Source: Alphaproteobacteria bacterium (GTDB taxonomy: Bacteria > Pseudomonadota > Alphaproteobacteria > Rhodobacterales > Rhodobacteraceae). From it: DNA of 64,000 bases. Positions 43,923-52,098 of the stretch are shown here, piece by piece (position 1 is the first letter of the stretch; each line of letters begins with the position of its first letter). The stretch is taken from assembly GCA_030427145.1 (NCBI GenBank), contig JAUHWT010000001.1, positions 124,001-188,000 of the forward strand, read 5' to 3'. The translations under genes were made by a program, and so were the position numbers. Below the pieces are notes generated by a model that saw nothing but the letters and a program-made list of their open reading frames with translations, made no database searches and was not told the DNA's origin.

Positions 43923-46181
43923 TTACGCCTCAATGGCGTCTTTTACCCGCTCGGTGAGTTCGGTGAGCGTGAACGGCTTGGGCAGGAAGGTGGATTCCGG
44001 CACGCCCGCGTCGCCACCAACAAACACGTCTTCGGTATAGCCGGACATGAAGATCACCTTGCTGTCGGGCCGTGTCTTGATGGCCTCACGCACCCAGGCG
44101 GGACCATCGAGCCCCGGCATGATCACGTCCGAGAGCATGACATCCACGTGCAGGCTCTCATCCGAGAGATGCTCAAGGGCCTCCTCGCCCGACGCAGCCT
44201 CAATCACCGTGTACCCGCGAAGCTGAAGGGCACGCGCGGCGAAGGACCGCACGGCGTCCTCGTCCTCGACAAGCAGAACCATGCCACGGCCGGTCTGGTC
44301 GCGGGTCTGTTTGTGCTCGATCTCCTCGACAACCTCCTCCTCGTCATGGTCGTAGGCCGGGAGATAGATCGTGAAGGCCGCACCACCGCCCTCCGGGCTG
44401 GAGGCAAAAATGAAGCCGCCGGTCTGTTTGATGATGCCGTATGCGGTGGACAGCCCGAGCCCGGTGCCCTCGCCAACCTGTTTGGTCGTGTAGAACGGCT
44501 CGAAGATCTTGTTGAGTTTGTCCTCGGGAATACCCGTGCCGCTGTCGGCCACCTCAATGACCACGTAGTCGCCCTTGTAGACGACGGCACGGTCGCGGTG
44601 CAGGTCCTCGTCCAGGTGGACGTTCCGGCTCGTGATCTTGACCTCGCCGCCCTGCGGCATTGCATCGCGGGCGTTCACGACGAGGTTCATGATCACCTGT
44701 TCAAGCTGCCGCTGGTCGACGCGCACGGGCGCGAGGTCCGAGCCGTGCTTCATGGTGAGTGTGACCTTTTCGCTCAGCAGGCGATTGAGCAAGTGCGACA
44801 GTTCCGCCAGCGTGTCCTGAAGGTTCACAACCGTCGGGCGCAGGGTCTGCTTACGCGAGAAGGCCAGCAGCTGCCGCACCAGGGCCGCGGCGCGGTTGGC
44901 GTTCTGGCGGATCTGCATCAGATCGCCATGTTCCACATCCGCCATGTCGTGACGCATGAGAAGCAGGTCACAGTGGCCGTTGATGGCGGTCAGCAGGTTG
45001 TTGAAGTCATGCGCCACACCGCCGGCAAGCTGGCCCACGGCCTGCATCTTCTGGCTCTGCACGAACTGGGCCTCGAGGGTTTTCAGTTCCGTGGCGTCGC
45101 TCAGCACGGCCATAACGGCAGGCTCGCCCTCGTGGAACGTGCGGGAGAAGGCGACCTGAAGAAATATCTCATGCCCATCCAGCCGGCCACGCGCGACTTC
45201 GGAGCGTCCAATACCGAGGCCCCGCATGGTATCGGCGAGACGCTCGGGGATGGAGCGGCCCAAACCGTCGATCATAGAGGCAAGATTGCTGCCCGGCGCC
45301 GCGTCCACGCCCAGAAGCTGCCGCGCGGAGCGGTTGGCATATCCCAGCGTGCCGTCGGGTGAGAGACGGGCAAGCGCCACGGGAAGGTCCTCAAGGAAGC
45401 GGTCAGGAGTCAGGCCCGATATCTCGGTGCCATCCAACGGCACCATCAGGAAATCGCGCGTACCGGAGACCTCCGCCAGTTGAACCATCCGCACGGCCAT
45501 TCCCTGCTCGGCAAGAACATGAATGCCACCGGGTTCAAATGGTGGATCAGCCAGAAGGTCATTCAAAAGCCCGGTGGCGGAATCCAGCAGCCGTTCAGCC
45601 GCCGGGTTGTGCGCCACGATACGGTCATCAGCGTCGAGGCGAATCCAGGGTGTGGCAATTTTTGCGAAACTCTCATCGCCCGGCAGGCTCGCGACAATAC
45701 GCTCCGCCCGCCACAGCAGCATGTCCTCACCAGCCCGCACCACGGAGATGCGCCGGTCGCCATTTGCGGATTTCTCCGACGCGGCCCCATTCGTGCCCGC
45801 CTCCATGGTGAGACGGTACATCGAGGCGCCGGGATCGCTCAGCCAGTCCTCCAGACGGCCGGCCGCCCTGGCTGACGGGTTCTCGCCAAGGAAATTTCCC
45901 GACAGATCGGTAAAATAAACCGGATCGATGTCGCCGTCATACCATTCCGCCCAAGCGGAAACGGCCGGGGCATCGGTTTCGTCAGCTTTCCTCGCCACAT
46001 GCAGGACATAGGCACCAAAAATGGTCAGGGACACGGACAGGGCAAGAGGCACCGGTACCGGACCAGGCCAAAGCCCCGAAATGCACCCCAGTAATATGGC
46101 CATTCCCGTACAGATCAGCAGGTAGGCGTATCTTCGCTCCCCAGGCCGCGCGGATCCGTCGCTCGTCAGTGTTTGCGTCAC
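43923..46181 (-). CDS. cckA: Hybrid histidine kinase CckA
   Basis: CckA phosphorylates ChpT and through it CtrA and CpdR, controlling the cell cycle, motility and gene-transfer agents in alphaproteobacteria. The protein has about 752 residues from the GTG (46179-46181), which has GGAAG in front; an ATG 17 codons earlier is possible. Two membrane helices lie near the N-terminus and PAS-like domains in the middle. The H-box is [16 protein letters not shown], the ATPase has [25 protein letters not shown] and [12 protein letters not shown], and a C-terminal receiver has the phospho-Asp in [13 protein letters not shown] CtrA box lies just upstream. Confidence 0.93.
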   Translation of the reverse strand: MTQTLTSDGSARPGERRYAYLLICTGMAILLGCISGLWPGPVPVPLALSVSLTIFGAYVLHVARKADETDAPAVSAWAEWYDGDIDPVYFTDLSGNFLGENPSARAAGRLEDWLSDPGASMYRLTMEAGTNGAASEKSANGDRRISVVRAGEDMLLWRAERIVASLPGDESFAKIATPWIRLDADDRIVAHNPAAERLLDSATGLLNDLLADPPFEPGGIHVLAEQGMAVRMVQLAEVSGTRDFLMVPLDGTEISGLTPDRFLEDLPVALARLSPDGTLGYANRSARQLLGVDAAPGSNLASMIDGLGRSIPERLADTMRGLGIGRSEVARGRLDGHEIFLQVAFSRTFHEGEPAVMAVLSDATELKTLEAQFVQSQKMQAVGQLAGGVAHDFNNLLTAINGHCDLLLMRHDMADVEHGDLMQIRQNANRAAALVRQLLAFSRKQTLRPTVVNLQDTLAELSHLLNRLLSEKVTLTMKHGSDLAPVRVDQRQLEQVIMNLVVNARDAMPQGGEVKITSRNVHLDEDLHRDRAVVYKGDYVVIEVADSGTGIPEDKLNKIFEPFYTTKQVGEGTGLGLSTAYGIIKQTGGFIFASSPEGGGAAFTIYLPAYDHDEEEVVEEIEHKQTRDQTGRGMVLLVEDEDAVRSFAARALQLRGYTVIEAASGEEALEHLSDESLHVDVMLSDVIMPGLDGPAWVREAIKTRPDSKVIFMSGYTEDVFVGGDAGVPESTFLPKPFTLTELTERVKDAIEA

Positions 46182-46244
46182 GCAATTCTTCCAATGGATC
46201 AAGGCATTTACATTATATACACGTCTCACCAATCACAAACAGGG

Positions 46245-46259
46245 TTAATTCATCATTAA
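46245..46259. promoter_or_regulatory. CtrA box before cckA
   Basis: TTAA-N7-TTAA, followed by CC, is a perfect full CtrA consensus (TTAA-N7-TTAAC), itself inside a GGTTAAT/ATTAACC inverted repeat. It is 64 bases before the cckA start. Confidence 0.65.
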
Positions 46260-46343
46260 CCGGCTGAAAAAATTACCTATTTTTTAAACTTTTGACCCGT
46301 GGGTGAAAATCGGCTGACCCATTGAAAAACAACCGGAAATTTA

Positions 46344-46361
46344 GTTCAGCACAACCTGAAC
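46344..46361 (-). terminator. Hairpin after RsmB-like gene
   Basis: GTTCAG-N6-CTGAAC is a perfect 6-bp stem about 30 bases past the stop of the RsmB-like gene. On the minus strand it is followed by AT-rich sequence with a TTTTT run 20 bases on. Confidence 0.4.
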
Positions 46362-46392
46362 ACCCCAGGGTTCCCGCTGGCGAAGCCGCTTT

Positions 46393-47580
46393 TCAGGCCG
46401 GTGCGCGCAGGCGGGCGGCATAAAAACCGTCGCCGCCGTCGAGCGGGCTGAACCGCCGGTCGCCCTCACTTTGCCAATCCGGATGACGTGCCAGAAAAGC
46501 TTTAACCCTGTCCTCATTCTCGCATTTCAGGAGAGAGCAGGTGGCGTAGCAGATCAGACCACCGGGTCGGACATGAGCGGTTGCCGCATCCAGAATACTG
46601 TCCTGAAGCGGCGGGAATTCCGCGAGACGCTCCTCCGTCAACAGCCAGCGTCCGCCAGGTTTGCGCCGCCAGGCCCCGGTGCCGGAACAGGGCGCATCCA
46701 CGAACACAAGATCACAGACAGGCCCCAGCGCCGCGCGTTCCTTATCGGTCAAAATCTCAACCGTGGCACCCGCCCGGCCCGCGCGGGCGGGAAGGTCGGT
46801 CATGCGGCGGGGAAAGGCGTCCCAGGCCATGAGGCGCCCCTCACCATGCATCGAACAGGCGAGCGAGAGGGATTTCCCTCCACCCCCTGCACAGTAGTCG
46901 AGCACGGTCATGCCCGGCTCCGCCCCGGCAAAATCGGAGGCAAGCTGGCTGGAGAGGTCCTGAAGCTCGACCATACCCTGGCTGTAGGCGCGACTGTTTT
47001 TCACAAGACGCGGGTTTTCCACCACCCGCAGGGCATTCGGCGCGTCCGGAAGCGGCTCCACATAGATCCCGTCACGGGCCAGGACCACGGTCGACGCCTT
47101 GATGCCGGTCTTGAGCGTATTGACCCGCAGATCCACAGGCGCGCGGGACTGCATGGCCTGCATGATCTCCTCAAGATCTCCGCCGAGGGAGACCTCAAGC
47201 TCGGGCAGCAGAAAATCCGGCACATCCAGCCGAATGGCGGTGGGCGCGGAGGCAAGCGCGTCCGTCGGTTTCGGCATCTCATCCGGGCCAACAGAATCGG
47301 GGCAGAACCGCTCGCCGGTGAAAAGCCCGTCAATATCCGAGCCTTTTTCCACCTCGGCCGCCAGAATGATGGCCCGTCCGGTATCGGCACCACCCAGCCA
47401 GCCCAGAGACCGTCGCCGGCGAAGGCCATCAAAGACCAGATCGCGGATGGCGGCGCGATCCTTGGAGCCCGCAAAACGGCTGCCACGGGCCCAGCGTGTC
47501 AGTGCCCGTTCGGCGGGTTCTCCGGCAATAATCTCGTCTAGCAGCGCAATGGCGGCGGAAAGTCGGGCACCAGGAATCAT
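46393..47580 (-). CDS. RsmB/NOP-family RNA cytosine methyltransferase
   Basis: This is a 395-residue SAM-dependent m5C RNA methyltransferase. An N-terminal NusB-like helical region (about 1-75) precedes the RsmB fold. Motifs are LQDLSSQLAS, VLDYCAGGGGKSLSLA (SAM binding), FVDAPCSGTGAWRRKPGGRW (motif IV Cys) and YATCSLLKCENEDRV (motif VI catalytic Cys). The target is probably 16S rRNA C967, but other RNA targets cannot be excluded. The MIPGARLSAAI start is preferred. Confidence 0.92.
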   Translation of the reverse strand: MIPGARLSAAIALLDEIIAGEPAERALTRWARGSRFAGSKDRAAIRDLVFDGLRRRRSLGWLGGADTGRAIILAAEVEKGSDIDGLFTGERFCPDSVGPDEMPKPTDALASAPTAIRLDVPDFLLPELEVSLGGDLEEIMQAMQSRAPVDLRVNTLKTGIKASTVVLARDGIYVEPLPDAPNALRVVENPRLVKNSRAYSQGMVELQDLSSQLASDFAGAEPGMTVLDYCAGGGGKSLSLACSMHGEGRLMAWDAFPRRMTDLPARAGRAGATVEILTDKERAALGPVCDLVFVDAPCSGTGAWRRKPGGRWLLTEERLAEFPPLQDSILDAATAHVRPGGLICYATCSLLKCENEDRVKAFLARHPDWQSEGDRRFSPLDGGDGFYAARLRAPA

Positions 47581-47689
47581 GAAATTCCATTGCCCGCAAA
47601 CGCCCCTGGGCGCAACCCAAAGCCCCCTCACGGGGTCTCAAAAACACCGGCGTTAACCTCTCCAAGGGTGACAGATGCCGCGGCTTCGG

Positions 47690-47704
47690 TTAACCATGCC
47701 TTAA
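47690..47704. promoter_or_regulatory. CtrA box before RTX gene
   Basis: TTAA-N7-TTAA is a perfect CtrA core, followed by TAATACTC. It is 139 bases before the RTX gene and 110 bases before the divergent RsmB-like gene. Either could be the target; the cell-surface gene is more plausible. Confidence 0.55.
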
Positions 47705-47842
47705 TAATACTCTTGGGGGGAGATGCGATCACTGCGAAGGTGATCGTAAAGGTTTTATTCAAACCCCAATAAAATTTGACTCAAACAACCCGGCATTTCC
47801 CGGGGCAAATCTTACACTTGTAACAATGAATGGCGCAGTATC

Positions 47843-50503
47843 ATGTCCACATTTTCCCGCACCGCAGCTTCCACCAATGGTAACGATGTCATCAATGGCA
47901 CAACCGGCAATGACACCCTGAAAGGCCTCGACGGCAACGACCGCCTGTTCGGCGACAGGGGGCGCGACCGCCTTCTGGGTGGGGACGGCAACGACACCCT
48001 GATCGGCGGCGGAGGAAACGACTACTTCAAAGGTGGCCGCGGGTCGGACACCGCGGACTACTCGGACCAGTCCGTGGACATGAAAATTCACCTGGGCAGC
48101 GAATTTGCCCGCTTCATCAACCGCAGTTGGGCCGACGAGACACTCAAAAGCATCGAGAACATCATCGCGGGCTCCGGCAACGACGACATTACCGGCAACG
48201 ACGACTCCAACCTGCTGCAGGGCGGCGACGGTGACGACTACCTGAACGGCGGCAAGGGCAAGGACACGCTCGAAGGCGGCGCGGGCAACGACACACTCGA
48301 TGGGGGTGGCGGCACGGACCTGCTGGACGGCGGAGAAGGGTTTGATATCGCCGACTATTCGGGGCTGACGTCGGATGTGGATGTGGAATTGGACGGTGGT
48401 TACAATTCGGATGGCAGCATTATTTTCCTGGGCAAATCCTGGAACCCGGAAACTCTGATTTCCATAGAGGGCGTGTGGACAGGTTCAGGCAACGATCGCA
48501 TTGATGCGGGGGGACGCAACAACAAGGACACCGAAATTCACGGTGGAGCAGGAGACGATACTATCTTGGGCGGAGATGGTAGCGATTTTCTCCATGGCGG
48601 CGACGGCGACGATTTAATTTACGGAGAAGCCGGACCAACCAACGGGGATCATTATTCGTCGGAGTTTCTGAGCTTTGATACACTCTTAGGCGGAGAAGGA
48701 GACGACATTTTCAGCCTCGATTTTGGCGGGCAGGATGAATTCGACGGTGGCAATGGCAATGATACAGCCGAATTTTCATGGCGTTATTCCCATGATTTTT
48801 TCATCAATGACGATGACCAGTTGTACGTACAGCGCGGGTACATGGCCACGGCAGGAGTGGTGGTGGATCTGACAACGACGACCGACAACGTGAACTACGT
48901 CGGAATATTCAGCTCGACCCAGGCAACCGAGACCGGGGATTCCATAAAGAACATCGAAAACATCATTACCGACGACGGGAACGACCTCATCATCGGCAAT
49001 AACGAACGCAACCTCTTCCGAAGCGGCGACGGAGACGACACCCTCTACGGGGGCAAAGGGCGCGACGAACTTTACGGGCAGGATGGAGACGACATACTTG
49101 CCGGCGGCGGTGGCACCGACACCTTGGTCGGTGGCAGGGGCACGGACATCGCCGACTATGGCGACACTGAAGCCGAAATACTCGTGAACCTGAAAACACA
49201 GACTGTCAGTTTTCCCACCAAATCCTGGAAGGATGAGGAACTTCGGTCCATTGAGGGCGTGTATACCGGTTCCGGTGACGACACCCTGAAAGGCGACGGA
49301 AACGACAACATTCTGGATGGAGGCTCCGGTTCGGACGAGATCCGTGGCCGTGGGGGAAACGACACCGTGAGCTACGAGTCGCATGTCGACGGGATGAACA
49401 TCAACCTGGAATCGGGACGCGGCGCGTCCACCGGTTCTGCGAGCGAAATGGACAAGCTCAGATCCATCGAAAATGTCATTGGAAGCCGTGGCGATGACGA
49501 AATTTTCGGGGACGAAAATGCCAATGTGCTGGATGGCAACGATGGTGACGATAACGTTTACGGCGGCGACGGCGACGACATCATTCTGATCTCGAAGGGC
49601 GCGGATTACCTTGACGGGGGAGATGGCACTGACACCCTAAAAGTAGCCTTTGAGGATGAATTCGAAGCCAATACGTTTCACAGCGATTACATGGAAGGTC
49701 ACGATTACTCATTTACCAGCGACTCCAGGCTGGAACTTAATCTGGAAGTGGATTTGGCGGGCGGCTACCTGACATTTGATCTCGATGGCAGCCATAGCAC
49801 CAACTTTGCTGGATTTGAGGTGGTCAAAGGAACTCCCGGTGATGACAGCATGACAGGTTCATCCGGAGCCGATGAAATATGGGTATATGGTGGGAATAAT
49901 GTTGTCCGGGGACGTGGCGGCGACGACAAAATCTATGGAGGTGGAACCTTTGAAGACTGGGATACTGGTCAGCCAAATTTCAGTTCAAGTTATCCTGATT
50001 ACGAAGCCTCAGAGGAAATTCTCTTAGGCGGCGGTGGCAACGATACGATCTATGGCGGCGGATTCCTCAGCGGTGGCGGTGGTGACGATGAACTGCATGG
50101 CTCAAGATGGTATTACTATTCTTGGGGCGACACTGAGAGCCTGGTCATGTCCGGTGGAAACGGGGCTGATAGGTTTGTGTTTAGCGATGAAACTACCTAC
50201 TCGGATCCGTACTATGAACAAGGGATTGGAATGAATGGTGAAGTGTTGGATTTTAATCCAACTGAAGGCGACAAAATAGCTGTCGACCTGTCCTACTATT
50301 ATGATGAGGACGGCCTGCCCGAAATCATACTAAACGAAGGAGATGAAGCCAGGGTGGGAGAATTTGTCCACTATCAGGACAGTTCAGATACGATAATCCT
50401 CTATCAGACTTGGGAAGACTACGATTCCTCACAGGAACATATGACCATCCGCCTCACCGACTACACCGGCGAATTGACCGAAAGCGACATCCTGTTCGTT
50501 TGA
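47843..50503 (+). CDS. Large RTX (GGxGxD) calcium-binding protein
   Basis: This is an 886-residue acidic protein built of many hemolysin-type nonapeptides (for example GGDGNDTLI, GGKGKDTLEGGAGNDTLDGG). These alternate with about 50-residue spacers of recurring pattern (ADYS...W..ETL.SIENI..GSGND). There is no N-terminal signal. The C-terminus ends TIRLTDYTGELTESDILFV, like type I secretion signals, so it should be exported by an ABC-type I system not seen here and fold with Ca2+ outside. No protease, lipase or adhesin domain is recognised; it may be a surface or biofilm protein. GC content varies strongly along the gene. Confidence 0.9.
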   Translation: MSTFSRTAASTNGNDVINGTTGNDTLKGLDGNDRLFGDRGRDRLLGGDGNDTLIGGGGNDYFKGGRGSDTADYSDQSVDMKIHLGSEFARFINRSWADETLKSIENIIAGSGNDDITGNDDSNLLQGGDGDDYLNGGKGKDTLEGGAGNDTLDGGGGTDLLDGGEGFDIADYSGLTSDVDVELDGGYNSDGSIIFLGKSWNPETLISIEGVWTGSGNDRIDAGGRNNKDTEIHGGAGDDTILGGDGSDFLHGGDGDDLIYGEAGPTNGDHYSSEFLSFDTLLGGEGDDIFSLDFGGQDEFDGGNGNDTAEFSWRYSHDFFINDDDQLYVQRGYMATAGVVVDLTTTTDNVNYVGIFSSTQATETGDSIKNIENIITDDGNDLIIGNNERNLFRSGDGDDTLYGGKGRDELYGQDGDDILAGGGGTDTLVGGRGTDIADYGDTEAEILVNLKTQTVSFPTKSWKDEELRSIEGVYTGSGDDTLKGDGNDNILDGGSGSDEIRGRGGNDTVSYESHVDGMNINLESGRGASTGSASEMDKLRSIENVIGSRGDDEIFGDENANVLDGNDGDDNVYGGDGDDIILISKGADYLDGGDGTDTLKVAFEDEFEANTFHSDYMEGHDYSFTSDSRLELNLEVDLAGGYLTFDLDGSHSTNFAGFEVVKGTPGDDSMTGSSGADEIWVYGGNNVVRGRGGDDKIYGGGTFEDWDTGQPNFSSSYPDYEASEEILLGGGGNDTIYGGGFLSGGGGDDELHGSRWYYYSWGDTESLVMSGGNGADRFVFSDETTYSDPYYEQGIGMNGEVLDFNPTEGDKIAVDLSYYYDEDGLPEIILNEGDEARVGEFVHYQDSSDTIILYQTWEDYDSSQEHMTIRLTDYTGELTESDILFV

Positions 50504-50525
50504 TCGCCTCAAGCAACTCGCGAAA

Positions 50526-50565
50526 CAAAAAAAGCCCCGGACCATCATGGTCCGGGGCCTTTTTG
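50526..50565. terminator. Two-way intrinsic terminator between RTX gene and carD
   Basis: AGGCCCCGGACCA and its complement (50533-50560) form a stem of about 12 bp with a tiny loop, flanked by A7 on the left and TTTTT on the right. It therefore terminates both the RTX gene and carD. Confidence 0.9.
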
Positions 50566-50583
50566 TAACCGGGTAAACCCGGA

Positions 50584-51099
50584 TCAGGCGGCGACGCGGC
50601 CGTCGAGGACGCTTCCGACCTGTTCCTGGGCCGCGACTTCCTCGACACCGTTTACGGCGGCGACCTCGCGGGTCAGGCGTTCGAGGGCGGCCTCGTAGAG
50701 CTGACGCTCGGAATAGGACTGTTCGCGCTGATCGTCATTGCGGTGAAGGTCGCGAACGACCTCGGCGATGGAGATCAGGTCGCCGGAATTGATCTTCTGC
50801 TCATATTCCTGGGCGCGGCGGGACCACATGGCGCGTTTCACGCGGGCACGGCCCTTGAGCGTTGCGATGGCACGCTCCACGATGTCGGTGGAGGACAGCG
50901 CGCGCATGCCAACGGCCGTGGCTTTCGCGGTCGGAACGCGCAGGGTCATTTTGTCTTTTTCAAACTGGATGACAAACATTTCCAGGGTAAGACCGGCAAC
51001 CTCCTGCTCGTCGATTGACACGATCTGGCCCACACCGTGGGCGGGGTAGACCACATACTCATTGGGGCTGAACTCAGCCGTCTTTTTTGACCTGCTCAT
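50584..51099 (-). CDS. carD: CarD-family transcription factor
   Basis: CarD binds RNA polymerase beta and stabilises open complexes at rRNA and other promoters. The 171-residue protein has the RID/Tudor-like domain (EYVVYPAHGVGQIVSIDEQE, FVIQFEKDKMTLRVPTAKA) and the C-terminal helical DNA-contacting part (RVKRAMWSRRAQEYEQKINSG with the conserved Trp, ERQLYEAALERLTREVA). The start MSRSKKTAEFSPNEY is preferred over an upstream ATG. The 268-base region before it, up to fdxA, holds its promoter and nothing else recognised. Confidence 0.95.
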   Translation of the reverse strand: MSRSKKTAEFSPNEYVVYPAHGVGQIVSIDEQEVAGLTLEMFVIQFEKDKMTLRVPTAKATAVGMRALSSTDIVERAIATLKGRARVKRAMWSRRAQEYEQKINSGDLISIAEVVRDLHRNDDQREQSYSERQLYEAALERLTREVAAVNGVEEVAAQEQVGSVLDGRVAA

Positions 51100-51367
51100 A
51101 TTGAGTGTCACATCCTTCTGACCAGCCAGGGTTGGTTCACCATCAGACAAAAAAAACCGCGCGATTGACGAGCAACCCCAGTTTCATCCGCCATTTGGCT
51201 TGTTTTCAAGCGCCGAAATGAGTCGGCACCGGCCCCTGGACCATTTGTACCCGCCTAGTATATCAGATTTTAACAGGATATGAAAGTGGTGTGACCAAAG
51301 CGGTTAAAAAAACGCCACAAACCGAACAAAACCGAAACCTGACCTGCAAAAATGCAGGGCGGGCGGA

Positions 51368-51706
51368 TTAACCGCCCTCGCCAGGGGCTTCGGAGAAGTA
51401 TTTCTCCAGCTTGCCGGTTTCCCCGTCACGCTCCTGCGCTTCGGGCAGTTCATCTTTCTTGGTGATGATCACCGGCCACTGTTCGGAATATTTGCGGTTG
51501 AACTCAACCCAGTTCTCCATGTCCGGCTCGGTATCCGGGCGGATGGCATCGGCGGGGCATTCCGGCTCACAGACGCCGCAGTCAATGCACTCATCGGGAT
51601 GGATCACCAGCATGTTCTCACCCTCGTAGAAACAGTCCACGGGGCACACCTCCACGCAGTCGGTGTATTTGCAGGCGATGCAGTTGTCGGTCACGACATA
51701 GGTCAT
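51368..51706 (-). CDS. fdxA: Seven-iron ferredoxin FdxA
   Basis: This is a 112-residue electron carrier with one 3Fe-4S and one 4Fe-4S cluster. The pattern is [21 protein letters not shown] then [16 protein letters not shown], the classical 7Fe arrangement, followed by the approximately 45-residue C-terminal extension of this subfamily. The MTYVVTDNC start is conserved; the longer ORF is leader. The electron partner is unknown. Confidence 0.96.
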   Translation of the reverse strand: MTYVVTDNCIACKYTDCVEVCPVDCFYEGENMLVIHPDECIDCGVCEPECPADAIRPDTEPDMENWVEFNRKYSEQWPVIITKKDELPEAQERDGETGKLEKYFSEAPGEGG

Positions 51707-51810
51707 TTGGGTCGCAGCCTCAAAATCAGTGGTTGTTTGGCAAAGCCTGTCACGCTTCACGGTGCTATTTATCAAGCCTGACCGGAGGTTCAAGGGTCCG
51801 TACCGGTCGA

Positions 51811-52098
51811 TTAGCCCTGTTCCGCGACTTCCTCGTATAAAAGCCGTGCCTCGGTGGCCGGACCACGTCTCTCCGCGATTGCGGTGATTCGCACCACGTG
51901 CAGACGGTCATGCAACGCAAAGGAGAGTCCGTCGCCAGGCTTCACCATCGTAGCGGGTTTGCTGACGCGCTTTGAATTCACCCGCACGCGGCCTTTCGAC
52001 ACCAGTTCGGTTGCCAGGCTGCGGGTTTTGCAAAAACGCGCGTGCCAGAGCCATTTATCCAGACGGATGGACTCCGGCGGCCGGGCGCCCTCGCTCAA
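51811..52098 (-). CDS. hslR: S4-domain RNA-binding protein, Hsp15-like
   Basis: This is a 95-residue protein with an S4 domain ([31 protein letters not shown]), then [11 protein letters not shown], as in Hsp15, which rescues blocked 50S subunits carrying peptidyl-tRNA. Its start overlaps the stop of the SUV3-like helicase by 4 bases (ATGA), a conserved alphaproteobacterial pair. Confidence 0.88.
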   Translation of the reverse strand: MSEGARPPESIRLDKWLWHARFCKTRSLATELVSKGRVRVNSKRVSKPATMVKPGDGLSFALHDRLHVVRITAIAERRGPATEARLLYEEVAEQG

